Shown piece by piece: positions 1 to 8,156 of a stretch of DNA of 43,236 nt (positions are counted from its first letter, which is position 1; each line of letters begins with the position of its first letter). Where the stretch lies: positions 1-43,236 of the forward strand of contig JAKSSP010000011.1 in assembly GCA_024403035.1 (NCBI GenBank), in the 5' to 3' direction. Origin of the DNA: Mogibacterium sp. (lineage in GTDB: Bacteria > Bacillota > Clostridia > Peptostreptococcales > Anaerovoracaceae). The notes beneath the pieces were generated by a model. It made no database searches. It was not told the DNA's origin and saw only the letters and a list, made by a program, of their open reading frames with translations. Position numbers and translations under genes: made by a program.

Positions 1-49
1 ACCCGTGACGGGACTTTCACCCGTTAGAACTGTGCCATGCCCGGCACAC
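1..49 (-). mobile_element. 5' end of a probable group II intron (cut by window edge)
   Basis: Read on the minus strand from position 49 downwards, the sequence begins GTGTG, the usual 5' end of bacterial group II introns. It then forms a 6-bp stem (TGTGCC with GGCACA around GGGCAT) and a second stem ACGGG-TGAAAGT-CCCGT of the kind found in intron domain I. The presumed splice junction lies 9 nt beyond the 3' arm of a hairpin at 59-85. Class C group II introns are known to insert just downstream of terminator hairpins. Only 49 nt are visible, so no reverse transcriptase or domain V/VI can be seen; the assignment rests on the 5' signature and the position. Confidence 0.55.
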
Positions 50-50
50 A

Positions 51-85
51 TTAAAGGAGGCAGATCACGCTGTCCGTGACCTGCC
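51..85 (-). terminator. Hairpin downstream of the clostripain-like gene, probable terminator and intron target
   Basis: Arms 59-69 and 75-85 pair over 11 bp with one G-U pair and a 5-nt loop. The tract after the 3' arm on the minus strand is TCCTTTAAT, a poor U-run. It fits a terminator whose U-tract was interrupted by the element starting at 49. It lies about 35 nt after the stop codon of the peptidase gene. Confidence 0.6.
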
Positions 86-119
86 CCTTGTTGTTTATAA
101 AAGCCTTGTTTTACCTGCT

Positions 120-2744
120 CTATTGTACCTGCTCTCTTATCTCTTCAGTCATAAGCTCTCTCTGATATATGTCAGTGAGCACTCCAAAGTACTGCACCTC
201 AGTGCCTGCCGGAAGCAGCTCATCGCTGACCGTAAGCATGTCGTCTGTTATGACGCGCAGCTTGTTTCCGTAAGTGCCCGTCTTTGTCAGGTTGCCCTGT
301 TCATCATAGAAATCGAAGAGGAATTCTATGGTGTCGCCGGTCTCAAACTGTTCAAGTCCCTTCTTCATGAAGAAGAATACTTTTTCATCGTCCCTGCTGT
401 ATCCGGTCACATGACCTTTGATCTCGCCTTCCGAGTCTTCCTTTACAGGATCCCACTCGATATGCAGAGTGATGTTTTCCTTGCCATTGAGTTTTGCCTT
501 GGCATGACCGCGGTAGACCGTGCCTTCATCGGTCACAATAGAATCATCTGCCTCATAGCATACTATGTTACCGTTGATGTGCGCCCAGACGCCGTCCATG
601 CTGACGAGCGGATGTCCTTCCGCATCTTCATCATAGAAGTGCTCCTGACCGATATACATCATGCCTTCGTCCGTTGCGATGTAAGCGGCGATCTCACAGT
701 CGAGTATCGTATCCCATGTCTTGTCCGGAAGCTGAGGCAGGTATCCGGCTTCTGTCTCCGTCACAGGTATGTCGATGAACAGATCGGTGGTGTCGTAGTT
801 CTCAAAACCCTCTATATACCATGCCTTGTCCGTGTAATCCACAGCCATGAGCTGGCCCCAGGTGCTGTCCGAATCCTTATTGGCAGCCATTTCCTGGCTT
901 GCCATAATGCTGCAGAATCTGTCAAAGAAGTCCATCTCTCTGCTGTACTCTGCAAAGTCGAGCTGTTCATGCTCAAAATCATAATAGCTGAGATCGCTGT
1001 ATGGGAAGTCTACCGCCAGTCCGTTGATGCCATCAGCCGAGTCGCTGTTGTGCCATACAACACAGGCCTTTGCAGCTTTAGCTATCTCATCTATCTCTTC
1101 ATCGGCAGCGACCTGCTGCTTGTAATCAGCGTTCTTTAGATTGGTAAGGAAACTCACCATGTCTACCTGCTCCTTGTCGGTAAACTGGTAGGCTTTGGCG
1201 CGGCCGGCCGACATGTTGGCAAATACCGCAGGGCTGTCTGTGATACCCAGCGTTGACTTTGAGTAAAGGTCTGTCAGTTTCTCATAGACAGGCTTTACGA
1301 GTGTAAGATCTACAAGCGAAAGCGTGCAGTCGTGCTGCGGCTCACCGTCATGTGTGGCGCGCATACTCTGATCGTAGGAGCTTATCATAGCCTTTCCGAA
1401 TTCCTCGGTGCTGATCGTGGCATCCTCCGCCAGTTTGCCGAATCCCGCTGTGTAGAACCAGCCTGTGCCCGGCTCGGTCTCCTCAGATGCCAGATAGTAA
1501 TCCGCGTATGGCTCCAGCGCGTTGGCATACTCGATATTCTGCATCAGGCAGGCGTCGAATCCTATGAGATCGAACTTCACACCGGCGTCTTTGATGGCGT
1601 TGATGATCTCATTCGCAGACATTATGGTCTCTCCGTCCTTACGCTTGTTCAGATCATCTGCACCGTAGCCGCTGGCAAATCCGCCGCCGTGATCCCACAG
1701 TACCAGAATGTATCTGCCCGCAGGGTAGTTGTCTTTCGTCCATACAATGAAGTCTGTAAGGTTCTGCGGCTCAGACATGCAGGTAGTCGGATCGAGCATC
1801 TCCACTGTCTCAAGCTTGCCTCCGCTTACGAGGTACCTTCCTACAGTGGAGTCCTCTATCCCTTTCGTGAACCAGCGGTCAGATCCGCCGGCTTCCATTA
1901 CAAAGTCAAGATGCTCGCCTTTTGATGTCGCGTCCAGCATCTGCGCTATATTGACCGAAGCCATTCCTCTGCCGTCCTCCAGGTTGGAGCCGATCACGTA
2001 TTCCATGACGACTACTTTCTTATCCGCTGAATGATCAGGGAAGAAATAGTCTCTGGTCCGCTGCCCATCGATGACCGTTTTATAGTCAGCTCCTAAAGTA
2101 TTTTCGCGGCCCACTATCTCATCCGAGTCCGTGACAGATGACAGTGTATTCATCGTATCGTCCAGCATATACTGCGCTACAGGCCTGAACGGATGGACCA
2201 TCATCGTTATGAAGAAGCATCCGACTACAAGAACGACAAGCTCAAGAACTGAAATGCAGACTGCTATTACCCTTCTGAATCTTTGCGCTCCCGGGCTGAG
2301 TTCTATCGCCGGCTTGAGATCCGGTTTGCCCAGATACGCGCTTTTCCCGAATCCGAGTATAGGCAGGAAGACAAGCGGAACCATTATAAGTCCGAACGCA
2401 AACATCTTGCTCTTGCCAAACTGCTTCGCGAGCCTCGCGTACAGACGTATAAGGAATACCCCGTAGACTATCAGGGCAACTAAGCCCATGACTATGGAAT
2501 ATATATTATCCGTCCCCAGATAACGCGAAGTCAGGAACATGGCTATCGCTATCATGGCAGGCCGCCAGAACGACCGCATGTAGAGGAAGAGGTCTGTCGA
2601 TATCTCCATCTCTCCGAAGATAGGGATAACAGCACACCATTTCCTCTTGTCCATCTTTCCGAGTATCTTCCAGTAACTCAGGATCTGGATCAGCAGAGGT
2701 ATGATCCAGGTTGCGGGATTTCTGAACAAATATGTAGCCAGCAT
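120..2744 (-). CDS. Membrane-anchored clostripain-family (C11) cysteine peptidase
   Basis: This 874-aa protein starts with several hydrophobic helices (about residues 10-210) that resemble the DUF5684-type membrane domain, followed by an extracytoplasmic C11 peptidase domain. The catalytic pair is visible: His in LWDHGGG near residue 351 and Cys in GFDACLM near residue 399. C11 peptidases cleave after Arg or Lys. The C-terminal 250 residues are a beta-rich region without a recognised motif. The ATG has a strong AGGAGG Shine-Dalgarno 7 nt upstream. It is the last gene of a minus-strand run from the DUF2207 gene. The membrane-domain fusion suggests a surface-tethered rather than secreted protease; the substrate is unknown. 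The peptidase family is firm, the topology inferred. Confidence 0.85.
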   Translation of the reverse strand: MLATYLFRNPATWIIPLLIQILSYWKILGKMDKRKWCAVIPIFGEMEISTDLFLYMRSFWRPAMIAIAMFLTSRYLGTDNIYSIVMGLVALIVYGVFLIRLYARLAKQFGKSKMFAFGLIMVPLVFLPILGFGKSAYLGKPDLKPAIELSPGAQRFRRVIAVCISVLELVVLVVGCFFITMMVHPFRPVAQYMLDDTMNTLSSVTDSDEIVGRENTLGADYKTVIDGQRTRDYFFPDHSADKKVVVMEYVIGSNLEDGRGMASVNIAQMLDATSKGEHLDFVMEAGGSDRWFTKGIEDSTVGRYLVSGGKLETVEMLDPTTCMSEPQNLTDFIVWTKDNYPAGRYILVLWDHGGGFASGYGADDLNKRKDGETIMSANEIINAIKDAGVKFDLIGFDACLMQNIEYANALEPYADYYLASEETEPGTGWFYTAGFGKLAEDATISTEEFGKAMISSYDQSMRATHDGEPQHDCTLSLVDLTLVKPVYEKLTDLYSKSTLGITDSPAVFANMSAGRAKAYQFTDKEQVDMVSFLTNLKNADYKQQVAADEEIDEIAKAAKACVVWHNSDSADGINGLAVDFPYSDLSYYDFEHEQLDFAEYSREMDFFDRFCSIMASQEMAANKDSDSTWGQLMAVDYTDKAWYIEGFENYDTTDLFIDIPVTETEAGYLPQLPDKTWDTILDCEIAAYIATDEGMMYIGQEHFYDEDAEGHPLVSMDGVWAHINGNIVCYEADDSIVTDEGTVYRGHAKAKLNGKENITLHIEWDPVKEDSEGEIKGHVTGYSRDDEKVFFFMKKGLEQFETGDTIEFLFDFYDEQGNLTKTGTYGNKLRVITDDMLTVSDELLPAGTEVQYFGVLTDIYQRELMTEEIREQVQ

Positions 2745-2761
2745 CTTTCTGCCTCCTACTC

Positions 2762-3352
2762 CTACTTTACCTTTTCCAGTATTTTTGCTTTTTCATCCAG
2801 TACATAGTTTTTTACGCCGGTGCCCTTCACTTCGCTGCCCTTGACGATGTCTTTTACGGCATTGTATTTATCGGCGACTGATACTATCGCGCCTTCCAGA
2901 GAATCCGGAGCCCCGGTCTCTCCAAGCGGCCACATGTGGCGTTCGATTATGCTTTCCGCTTCCTCCGGAAGATCTCTTAAGAGTTCCTTTGCTACCGAAA
3001 CGGATTCTTTAGGATGCTCCATGTTGGACTCTTTCAGGGATGCGAATTTTCCTCTGTCCAGCATACCAAGGTCGTGGCATAGAGAGCCTATGATGACCAA
3101 AGGTACGTTGACCTTTATATGCAGCTTTTTGAGCGCATAGCAGATCATGACGCTGGACATGGCGACTCTCATCGTGTGTTCACCCAGTGTCGACCATTTG
3201 TGATGCTTCTGGTCATAAGCCTGCTTCATCTCGTCTGACTGCAGCACTTCGCCGCCGTAAAGCTCCAGATCGTTTCTGATCCGTTCCTTGCGGTTTTCTC
3301 TCTTTTCTCTTATTTGTCTGTGTATCGTGCTTTCGTAGTACGGTATTCTCAT
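2762..3352 (-). CDS. HD-domain metal-dependent phosphohydrolase
   Basis: The 196-aa protein has the HD signature in order: His in EHTMRVA, the His-Asp pair in LCHDLGM, His residues in MEHPKES and ERHMWPLG, and Asp in VADKYNA. This layout is typical of small HD hydrolases that cleave phosphoester bonds in nucleotides or related compounds. A basic, charged N-terminal 40 residues precede the domain and no membrane segment is present. It lies 17 nt from the downstream peptidase gene and 19 nt from cardiolipin synthase upstream, so all three are probably co-transcribed. The substrate cannot be predicted. Confidence 0.85.
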   Translation of the reverse strand: MRIPYYESTIHRQIREKRENRKERIRNDLELYGGEVLQSDEMKQAYDQKHHKWSTLGEHTMRVAMSSVMICYALKKLHIKVNVPLVIIGSLCHDLGMLDRGKFASLKESNMEHPKESVSVAKELLRDLPEEAESIIERHMWPLGETGAPDSLEGAIVSVADKYNAVKDIVKGSEVKGTGVKNYVLDEKAKILEKVK

Positions 3353-3371
3353 TCTGTGTTGTGCGCCGCTT

Positions 3372-4943
3372 TTACATCAGCGGGGATATCATCTTAGCCA
3401 GACATCCGACTATCTTGTAGAAGAGTTTCTCTTTCTTTATGGTTTCAGCGGTGACAGGATTGCACTTTCTGAGGGTCTCCTGATAGTCCTTCTCTATATC
3501 GGTCACGCAATCTGTTTTGTACATGTATGTTGCACATTCAAAGTGATGGTAAAGGCTCCTGTAGTCGAGGTTGATGGTCCCGACGACAGCCTTTGTGTCA
3601 TCGCTGACAAATATCTTGGCGTGAACAAAGCCCGGTGTGTATTCATATATCTTCACCCCGGCTTCATCAAGCGCCTTGTAGTGTGTCTTGGCAAGCGAGT
3701 ACGCGACCTTCTTGTCAGGAATGCCCGGCAGTATCAGCTTTACGTCCACTCCTCTCTGAGCCGCGAAGCAAAGCGCTGTCTCCAGCTCTCCGTCAAGTAT
3801 CAGATACGGCGACATGATGTGAACATAATCCGTTGCGCGGTACAGGATGTCGATATATACCGCCTCTCCTGTCTTGTACTCATCAAGCGGGCAGTCGCAG
3901 TACGGCATAACGCAGCCTTTGGCGTCCGGCACTTCTTCTGCCGGCATCGAAAGCCATGTATCGTAGTCCGGATTATCAGCTCCTATGTACCACATCTGCA
4001 GGAACATCAGAGCAAAGCTCTTTGCCGCAGGGCCTTTGAGCATGACCGCCGTGTCCTTCCAGTGGCCGAACCTCTCCTTGCGGTTTATATATTCATCAGC
4101 GAGGTTGACTCCGCCGTTGAAAGCGACCTTTCCGTCTATCACGAGGATCTTGCGGTGGTCACGGTAATTGTAATGCGAGGAAACTACCGGCTTTATGGCT
4201 GAGAACGCTCTCGCGTGTATGCCCTTTGCCTCAAGGAGCTTCCAGTAGTTTGGAGGGAGCGTGGACATCTCGCACATGCCGTCATACATCACGCGCACCT
4301 CGACTCCTTCGCTTACCTTGCGGATAAGGATGTCCAGTATGCGGCCCCACATGTATCCTTCCTCTACGATGAAGTACTCCATGAAGATGTACTTCTCCGC
4401 TTTCTCCAGTTCTTTCAGCATCGCCTCGAATTTGTCTTCTCCGAGCGGGAAGTAAGTCACCTGAGTCCTGTCATATAGCGGGAAGCAGCCCGTCTTGTTA
4501 AGATATCTGCAAAGATCGTCTGTACCGGAGCCGTCATGCTCGACCGCGGCCAGCACACGGCCCGGCTTGTCCAGCTTTTTGCGGGTATCATCTATCTGTT
4601 TCCTTACCAGCTCCGTCTCCAAGCGGTGACCGATGTTCATATGTGTAAAAAGCAACAGGAGCGCGCCTGCCAGAGGCAATATGGATATCAGAAATATCCA
4701 TGTCAGCTTGGCGGATGAATCCATGCTGCAGTTGAACAGATATATCACCATCGCGAAAACAAATGCCCCCTGGACATAGAGAATGGCCGGCAGCTGCCTT
4801 CTGAACCACATGACGCCTGCTACGACCAGACCGATCTGCAAAATCAGGAGCAGCGCTATAAGAAAGAATCTGCTGAATATGAGTCTCAGTATTCCCTTTT
4901 TGACCGGTTTTGCCAGGCTTGCGATCGTTTCTTCTTTTTCCAT
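3372..4943 (-). CDS. cls: Cardiolipin synthase (phospholipase D family)
   Basis: This 523-aa protein condenses two phosphatidylglycerol molecules to cardiolipin and glycerol at the membrane. Three hydrophobic segments occupy about residues 18-105. Two HKD motifs follow: HRKILVIDG near residue 262 and HAKIFVSDD near residue 441, each with the downstream asparagine/serine context of the family (GGVNLAD; GTINLDYRS). The length is close to the roughly 480-510 aa usual for bacterial Cls. The ATG has an AGAGGAA ribosome site just upstream. It sits between the frameshifted small gene and the HD gene in the same run. Confidence 0.93.
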   Translation of the reverse strand: MEKEETIASLAKPVKKGILRLIFSRFFLIALLLILQIGLVVAGVMWFRRQLPAILYVQGAFVFAMVIYLFNCSMDSSAKLTWIFLISILPLAGALLLLFTHMNIGHRLETELVRKQIDDTRKKLDKPGRVLAAVEHDGSGTDDLCRYLNKTGCFPLYDRTQVTYFPLGEDKFEAMLKELEKAEKYIFMEYFIVEEGYMWGRILDILIRKVSEGVEVRVMYDGMCEMSTLPPNYWKLLEAKGIHARAFSAIKPVVSSHYNYRDHRKILVIDGKVAFNGGVNLADEYINRKERFGHWKDTAVMLKGPAAKSFALMFLQMWYIGADNPDYDTWLSMPAEEVPDAKGCVMPYCDCPLDEYKTGEAVYIDILYRATDYVHIMSPYLILDGELETALCFAAQRGVDVKLILPGIPDKKVAYSLAKTHYKALDEAGVKIYEYTPGFVHAKIFVSDDTKAVVGTINLDYRSLYHHFECATYMYKTDCVTDIEKDYQETLRKCNPVTAETIKKEKLFYKIVGCLAKMISPLM

Positions 4944-4958
4944 TTCCTCTTTGCCCTT

Positions 4959-5169
4959 CTATTTCCTGTTCCTGATGGCGGCTTCCATGTCTTCAGCCGC
5001 CCATTTTATCTTGTCCACGGTCCCCGGCACGTCTCCGCGGAACGGGTTTGTCGTCACTGTTATCATGGTAGACGACATCGTCATCCGCAAAACATAGTAA
5101 GCAAGAAGCGGCAAATAATGCCGTTGTAAATAACACTATTGCCGCTGTCCTTATGCTTCTGTTCTTCAA
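4959..5169 (-). pseudogene. Frameshifted small single-pass membrane protein gene
   Basis: A TTG codon at 5169, 5 nt after the buk stop, opens a frame that begins MKNRSIRTAAIVLFTTALFA, a basic start plus hydrophobic stretch. This frame ends at 4993 after 58 codons with an unlikely Arg-rich tail. Skipping one base near 5110 continues the hydrophobic segment as LLAYYVLRMT and then reads a plausible soluble tail ending KWAAEDMEAAIRNRK at a stop at 4959, 15 nt before cls. The span is 211 nt, exactly one base more than 70 codons. The simplest reading is a 69-aa single-pass membrane protein with a one-base insertion, a sequencing error, or less likely a programmed +1 shift. No family is recognised. 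Confidence 0.5.
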
Positions 5170-5173
5170 TTGT

Positions 5174-6241
5174 TTATTCGTAAGTCTCCCAGTGTCCGGT
5201 TCTGAGCGCCTTTATAGCACCCTCTGCGAGGGCTCTCATCTCCTCTTCGCCCGGGAATCTCATGATCGGAGCTATCTTGCTTACATACGACGCGATCTCG
5301 TCGCAGAATCTCTCCGAATATGCCATGCCGCCCGTGAAGATGATGGCGTCCACGTTGTAACGGAGGACTGCCGACATGGCTCCTATATCCTTTGCCAGCT
5401 GATAAGCGATTGCCTTGAATGCCATCAGCATCTTTTCATCGCCGTCATTGAACGCGGCGTTCTCTACGTCTCTGAAGTCCTTTGTGCCCGTGTAGGAATA
5501 CACGCCGGCTTCCTGTCCGATGATCCTCTTGACATCGGCCTTTGTCATGCCCTCCTTGAAGCAGAGGTTCACAAGAGCGTTGGCAGGCAGGGCTCCGCCT
5601 CTGTCCATGCCCATGGCTCCGTCGTCCTTGACGTTGTTTACGTCAACCACTCTGCCCTTCTTGTGGGCCGCTACCGAAACGCCGCCGCCCAGGTGGCATA
5701 CGATGAGGTTGAGCTCTTCATAAGCCTTTCCAAGATGCTTGGCAGCCTTTCTGGCCACAGACTTATGGTTGAGCGGATGGAAGAACGACTGTCTCTCAAA
5801 TCCTTCGAGTCCGAGTCCGGAGTATCTCGCGAGAGGCTCCATCTCGTCCACGCATACCGGATCAACGAAGAACGCCGGAATGCCGACGGAATCAGCGAGT
5901 TCTTTTGAAATATACGCGCCGAGGTTTGCGGCGTGCTCTCCGTACGGAGGGTTTTCTATGTCATGGATGACAGCGTCATTGACTTTATATGTGCCCGACG
6001 GGATGTGCTTGAAGAGACCGCCTCTTCCGCAGATGGCGTCAAAGTCCTCAAGCTTGTAGCCGTTCTTCTCTATGGTCTCAAGGATGGCCGCCTTTCTGAA
6101 CGGCGCCTGGTCTACCACATGAGGATACTTGGCTATCTCTGCCGCGTCATGGTCTATACCCACGCGCATCACTTCTTCTTCATCTTCAAAAACGCATATC
6201 TTTGTGGAAGTAGCGCCCGGGTTGATTACTAGAATCTTCAT
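5174..6241 (-). CDS. buk: Butyrate kinase
   Basis: The 355-aa protein belongs to the acetokinase/ASKHA superfamily and is the length of Buk rather than acetate kinase (about 400 aa). It interconverts butyryl-phosphate plus ADP with butyrate plus ATP, the last energy-yielding step of butyrate or branched-chain acid formation. It shows the N-terminal phosphate loop NPGATSTK (residues 7-14), the conserved CHLGGGVS near 181, and FTGGMAYSE near the C-terminus. The ATG has an AAGGAG site 8 nt upstream and lies 22 nt after typA. No phosphotransbutyrylase gene (ptb), its usual partner, lies next to it. Branched substrates are possible given the liv transporter in the window. Confidence 0.94.
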   Translation of the reverse strand: MKILVINPGATSTKICVFEDEEEVMRVGIDHDAAEIAKYPHVVDQAPFRKAAILETIEKNGYKLEDFDAICGRGGLFKHIPSGTYKVNDAVIHDIENPPYGEHAANLGAYISKELADSVGIPAFFVDPVCVDEMEPLARYSGLGLEGFERQSFFHPLNHKSVARKAAKHLGKAYEELNLIVCHLGGGVSVAAHKKGRVVDVNNVKDDGAMGMDRGGALPANALVNLCFKEGMTKADVKRIIGQEAGVYSYTGTKDFRDVENAAFNDGDEKMLMAFKAIAYQLAKDIGAMSAVLRYNVDAIIFTGGMAYSERFCDEIASYVSKIAPIMRFPGEEEMRALAEGAIKALRTGHWETYE

Positions 6242-6263
6242 TATATTGCTCCTTTCGGTATAA

Positions 6264-8150
6264 TCACCTGTTCATACGATTATTGTATTTGCGTCTCTCG
6301 AGCTCGGTCAACAGTTTTTTGCGCAGGCGGATGTCCGTCGGCGTCACTTCGACCAGCTCGTCGTCGTCAATGAATTCCAGCGCTTCCTCGAGCGTGAATA
6401 CCCTTGGAGGCGTCAGTTTTATCGTATCGTCTGATCCCGCTGCCCTCATGTTTGTGGCCTTCTTGGCGCGGCACGGATTCACCACCATGTCATCGGACCT
6501 GGCATTCATGCCTACCAGCTGGCCTTCGTATACGTGGTCCTGAGGCTTGACGAACATCTGCACTCTCTCCTGTATGGTGAAGATCGCGTAAGCGGTGCAG
6601 TTGCCCTCTTCCTGAGCGACCGCGACTCCGTTGATGCGTCCCTGTATGTCGCCCTTCCACGGCTCAAAGCCGCTGAAGCGTCTGACCATGGTGCCCTCGC
6701 CCCTTGTATCGTTTATGAACTCGGAACGGTAACCCATGAGGCCTCTGGTCGGAGCCGTGAAGACTATGCGCGACCAGCCGTTGCCCTCGGACATCATGGC
6801 TGTCATAAGGCCCTTTCTGAGATTCAGTTTCGAGATGACCGGACCCGTGTATTCATCAGGCACGCTCACGACTACCTCTTCTACCGGCTCGAGCCTCTCT
6901 CCGTTTGGCCCGCGCTTTACGACTACTTCAGGTTTTGAGACTGCCAGTTCGTAGCCCTCGCGGCGCATGTTCTCGATGAGTATCGAGAGATGAAGTTCTC
7001 CTCTGCCGGACACCTTGAACGAATCCGTCGTATCGGTTGGCTCCACCAGCAGACCTACGTTTACCTCAAGCTCCTTCTCGAGCCTCTCCTTGATATGCCT
7101 TGATGTGACATACTTGCCGGATTTTCCCGCAAACGGAGAGGTGTTGACCATGAAGTTCATGGAGAGCGTAGGCTCCTCTATGCTTATAGTACCGAGAGAC
7201 TCCGGATGATCCAGATCGCATATCGTATCGCCTATGGAGATATCTGAAATGCCGGATACGACAACGATGTCTCCGGCGCCGGCTTCAGCGACCGGTGTGC
7301 GGCTTAAGCCTCTGTATACGAATACCTGGTTTATCTTGTTTTTGGTGACACTGCCGTCTGATCTTGTGACCGATACCATCTGGGCTTCCTTGATGGTTCC
7401 TCTGGTAACGCGGCCTATGCCGAGACGCCCGATATAATCATCGTAGGCGAGAGTCGAGACCTGCAGCTGCAGCGGCTCGTCGTCCCTGTCAGGATACGGA
7501 TCGCAGTGCTTGGTGATGCACTCCAGCAGAGGCTCGATGCTGAATCCCTCGTAGCCCTTAGGCGACTTGTGGATCTTCTGTGTGCCTTCCCCTATGTTGA
7601 TGCCGTCTACTTCGGACGGATCCCATACCGCGATGCCCTGTCTGGCTATGCCGTAGAGGATCGGGAAGTCGAGCTGATCGTCGTTCGCTTCAAGGTCCAT
7701 GAAGAGTTCATAGACCTCGTCCACCACCTCGTCTATGCGGGCATCCTTCTTGTCGATCTTATTGATGAACAGGATAGGGTTGACGCCCTGGGCGAGCGAC
7801 TTACTGAGAACGAACCTCGTCTGAGGCATAGGTCCTTCGCTTGAATCCACAAGAAGGATGACCGTGTCGACGGTCTTCATGATGCGCTCCACCTCGGAGC
7901 TGAAATCCGCGTGTCCCGGTGTGTCGACTATGTTGATCTTATAGTCCTTGTACATGATGGAGCAGTTCTTGGAGTAGATGGTGATGCCGCGCTCCCTTTC
8001 GATCGCGTCGGAATCCATCACGCAGTCCACTATCTGCTCGTTCTCACGGAAAACATGTGACTGCGCCAGAAGCGCGTCCACCAGTGTGGACTTGCCCGCG
8101 TCTACATGCGCTATTACTGCTATGTTTATTATCTTCTGTTTTTCTGCCAT
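6264..8150 (-). CDS. typA: Ribosome-associated translational GTPase TypA/BipA
   Basis: This 628-aa GTPase binds the ribosome and assists subunit assembly and translation under stress. GTPase motifs are clear: P-loop AHVDAGKST (14-22), [13 protein letters not shown] and NKID. The P-loop has Ala where most BipA proteins have His (AHVDHGKT), as in EF-G. EF-G-like domains III and V and the BipA-specific C-terminal domain follow (for example [12 protein letters not shown] and the [14 protein letters not shown] segment). It is slightly longer than the usual 605-615 aa. The gene starts 6 nt after the DUF2207 gene with only a weak ribosome site, suggesting translational coupling. Confidence 0.95.
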   Translation of the reverse strand: MAEKQKIINIAVIAHVDAGKSTLVDALLAQSHVFRENEQIVDCVMDSDAIERERGITIYSKNCSIMYKDYKINIVDTPGHADFSSEVERIMKTVDTVILLVDSSEGPMPQTRFVLSKSLAQGVNPILFINKIDKKDARIDEVVDEVYELFMDLEANDDQLDFPILYGIARQGIAVWDPSEVDGINIGEGTQKIHKSPKGYEGFSIEPLLECITKHCDPYPDRDDEPLQLQVSTLAYDDYIGRLGIGRVTRGTIKEAQMVSVTRSDGSVTKNKINQVFVYRGLSRTPVAEAGAGDIVVVSGISDISIGDTICDLDHPESLGTISIEEPTLSMNFMVNTSPFAGKSGKYVTSRHIKERLEKELEVNVGLLVEPTDTTDSFKVSGRGELHLSILIENMRREGYELAVSKPEVVVKRGPNGERLEPVEEVVVSVPDEYTGPVISKLNLRKGLMTAMMSEGNGWSRIVFTAPTRGLMGYRSEFINDTRGEGTMVRRFSGFEPWKGDIQGRINGVAVAQEEGNCTAYAIFTIQERVQMFVKPQDHVYEGQLVGMNARSDDMVVNPCRAKKATNMRAAGSDDTIKLTPPRVFTLEEALEFIDDDELVEVTPTDIRLRKKLLTELERRKYNNRMNR

Positions 8151-8156
8151 TTTTCT

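Noticed and set aside
113-135. Short duplication ACCTGCTCT at the end of the peptidase gene
   Set aside because: A 9-bp repeat with a 14-bp period is too short to suggest more than slippage.
5174-5908. Long open frames opposite buk and similar frames opposite many genes
   Set aside because: They lie antisense inside clear conserved genes, have no ribosome sites and encode no recognisable domain.
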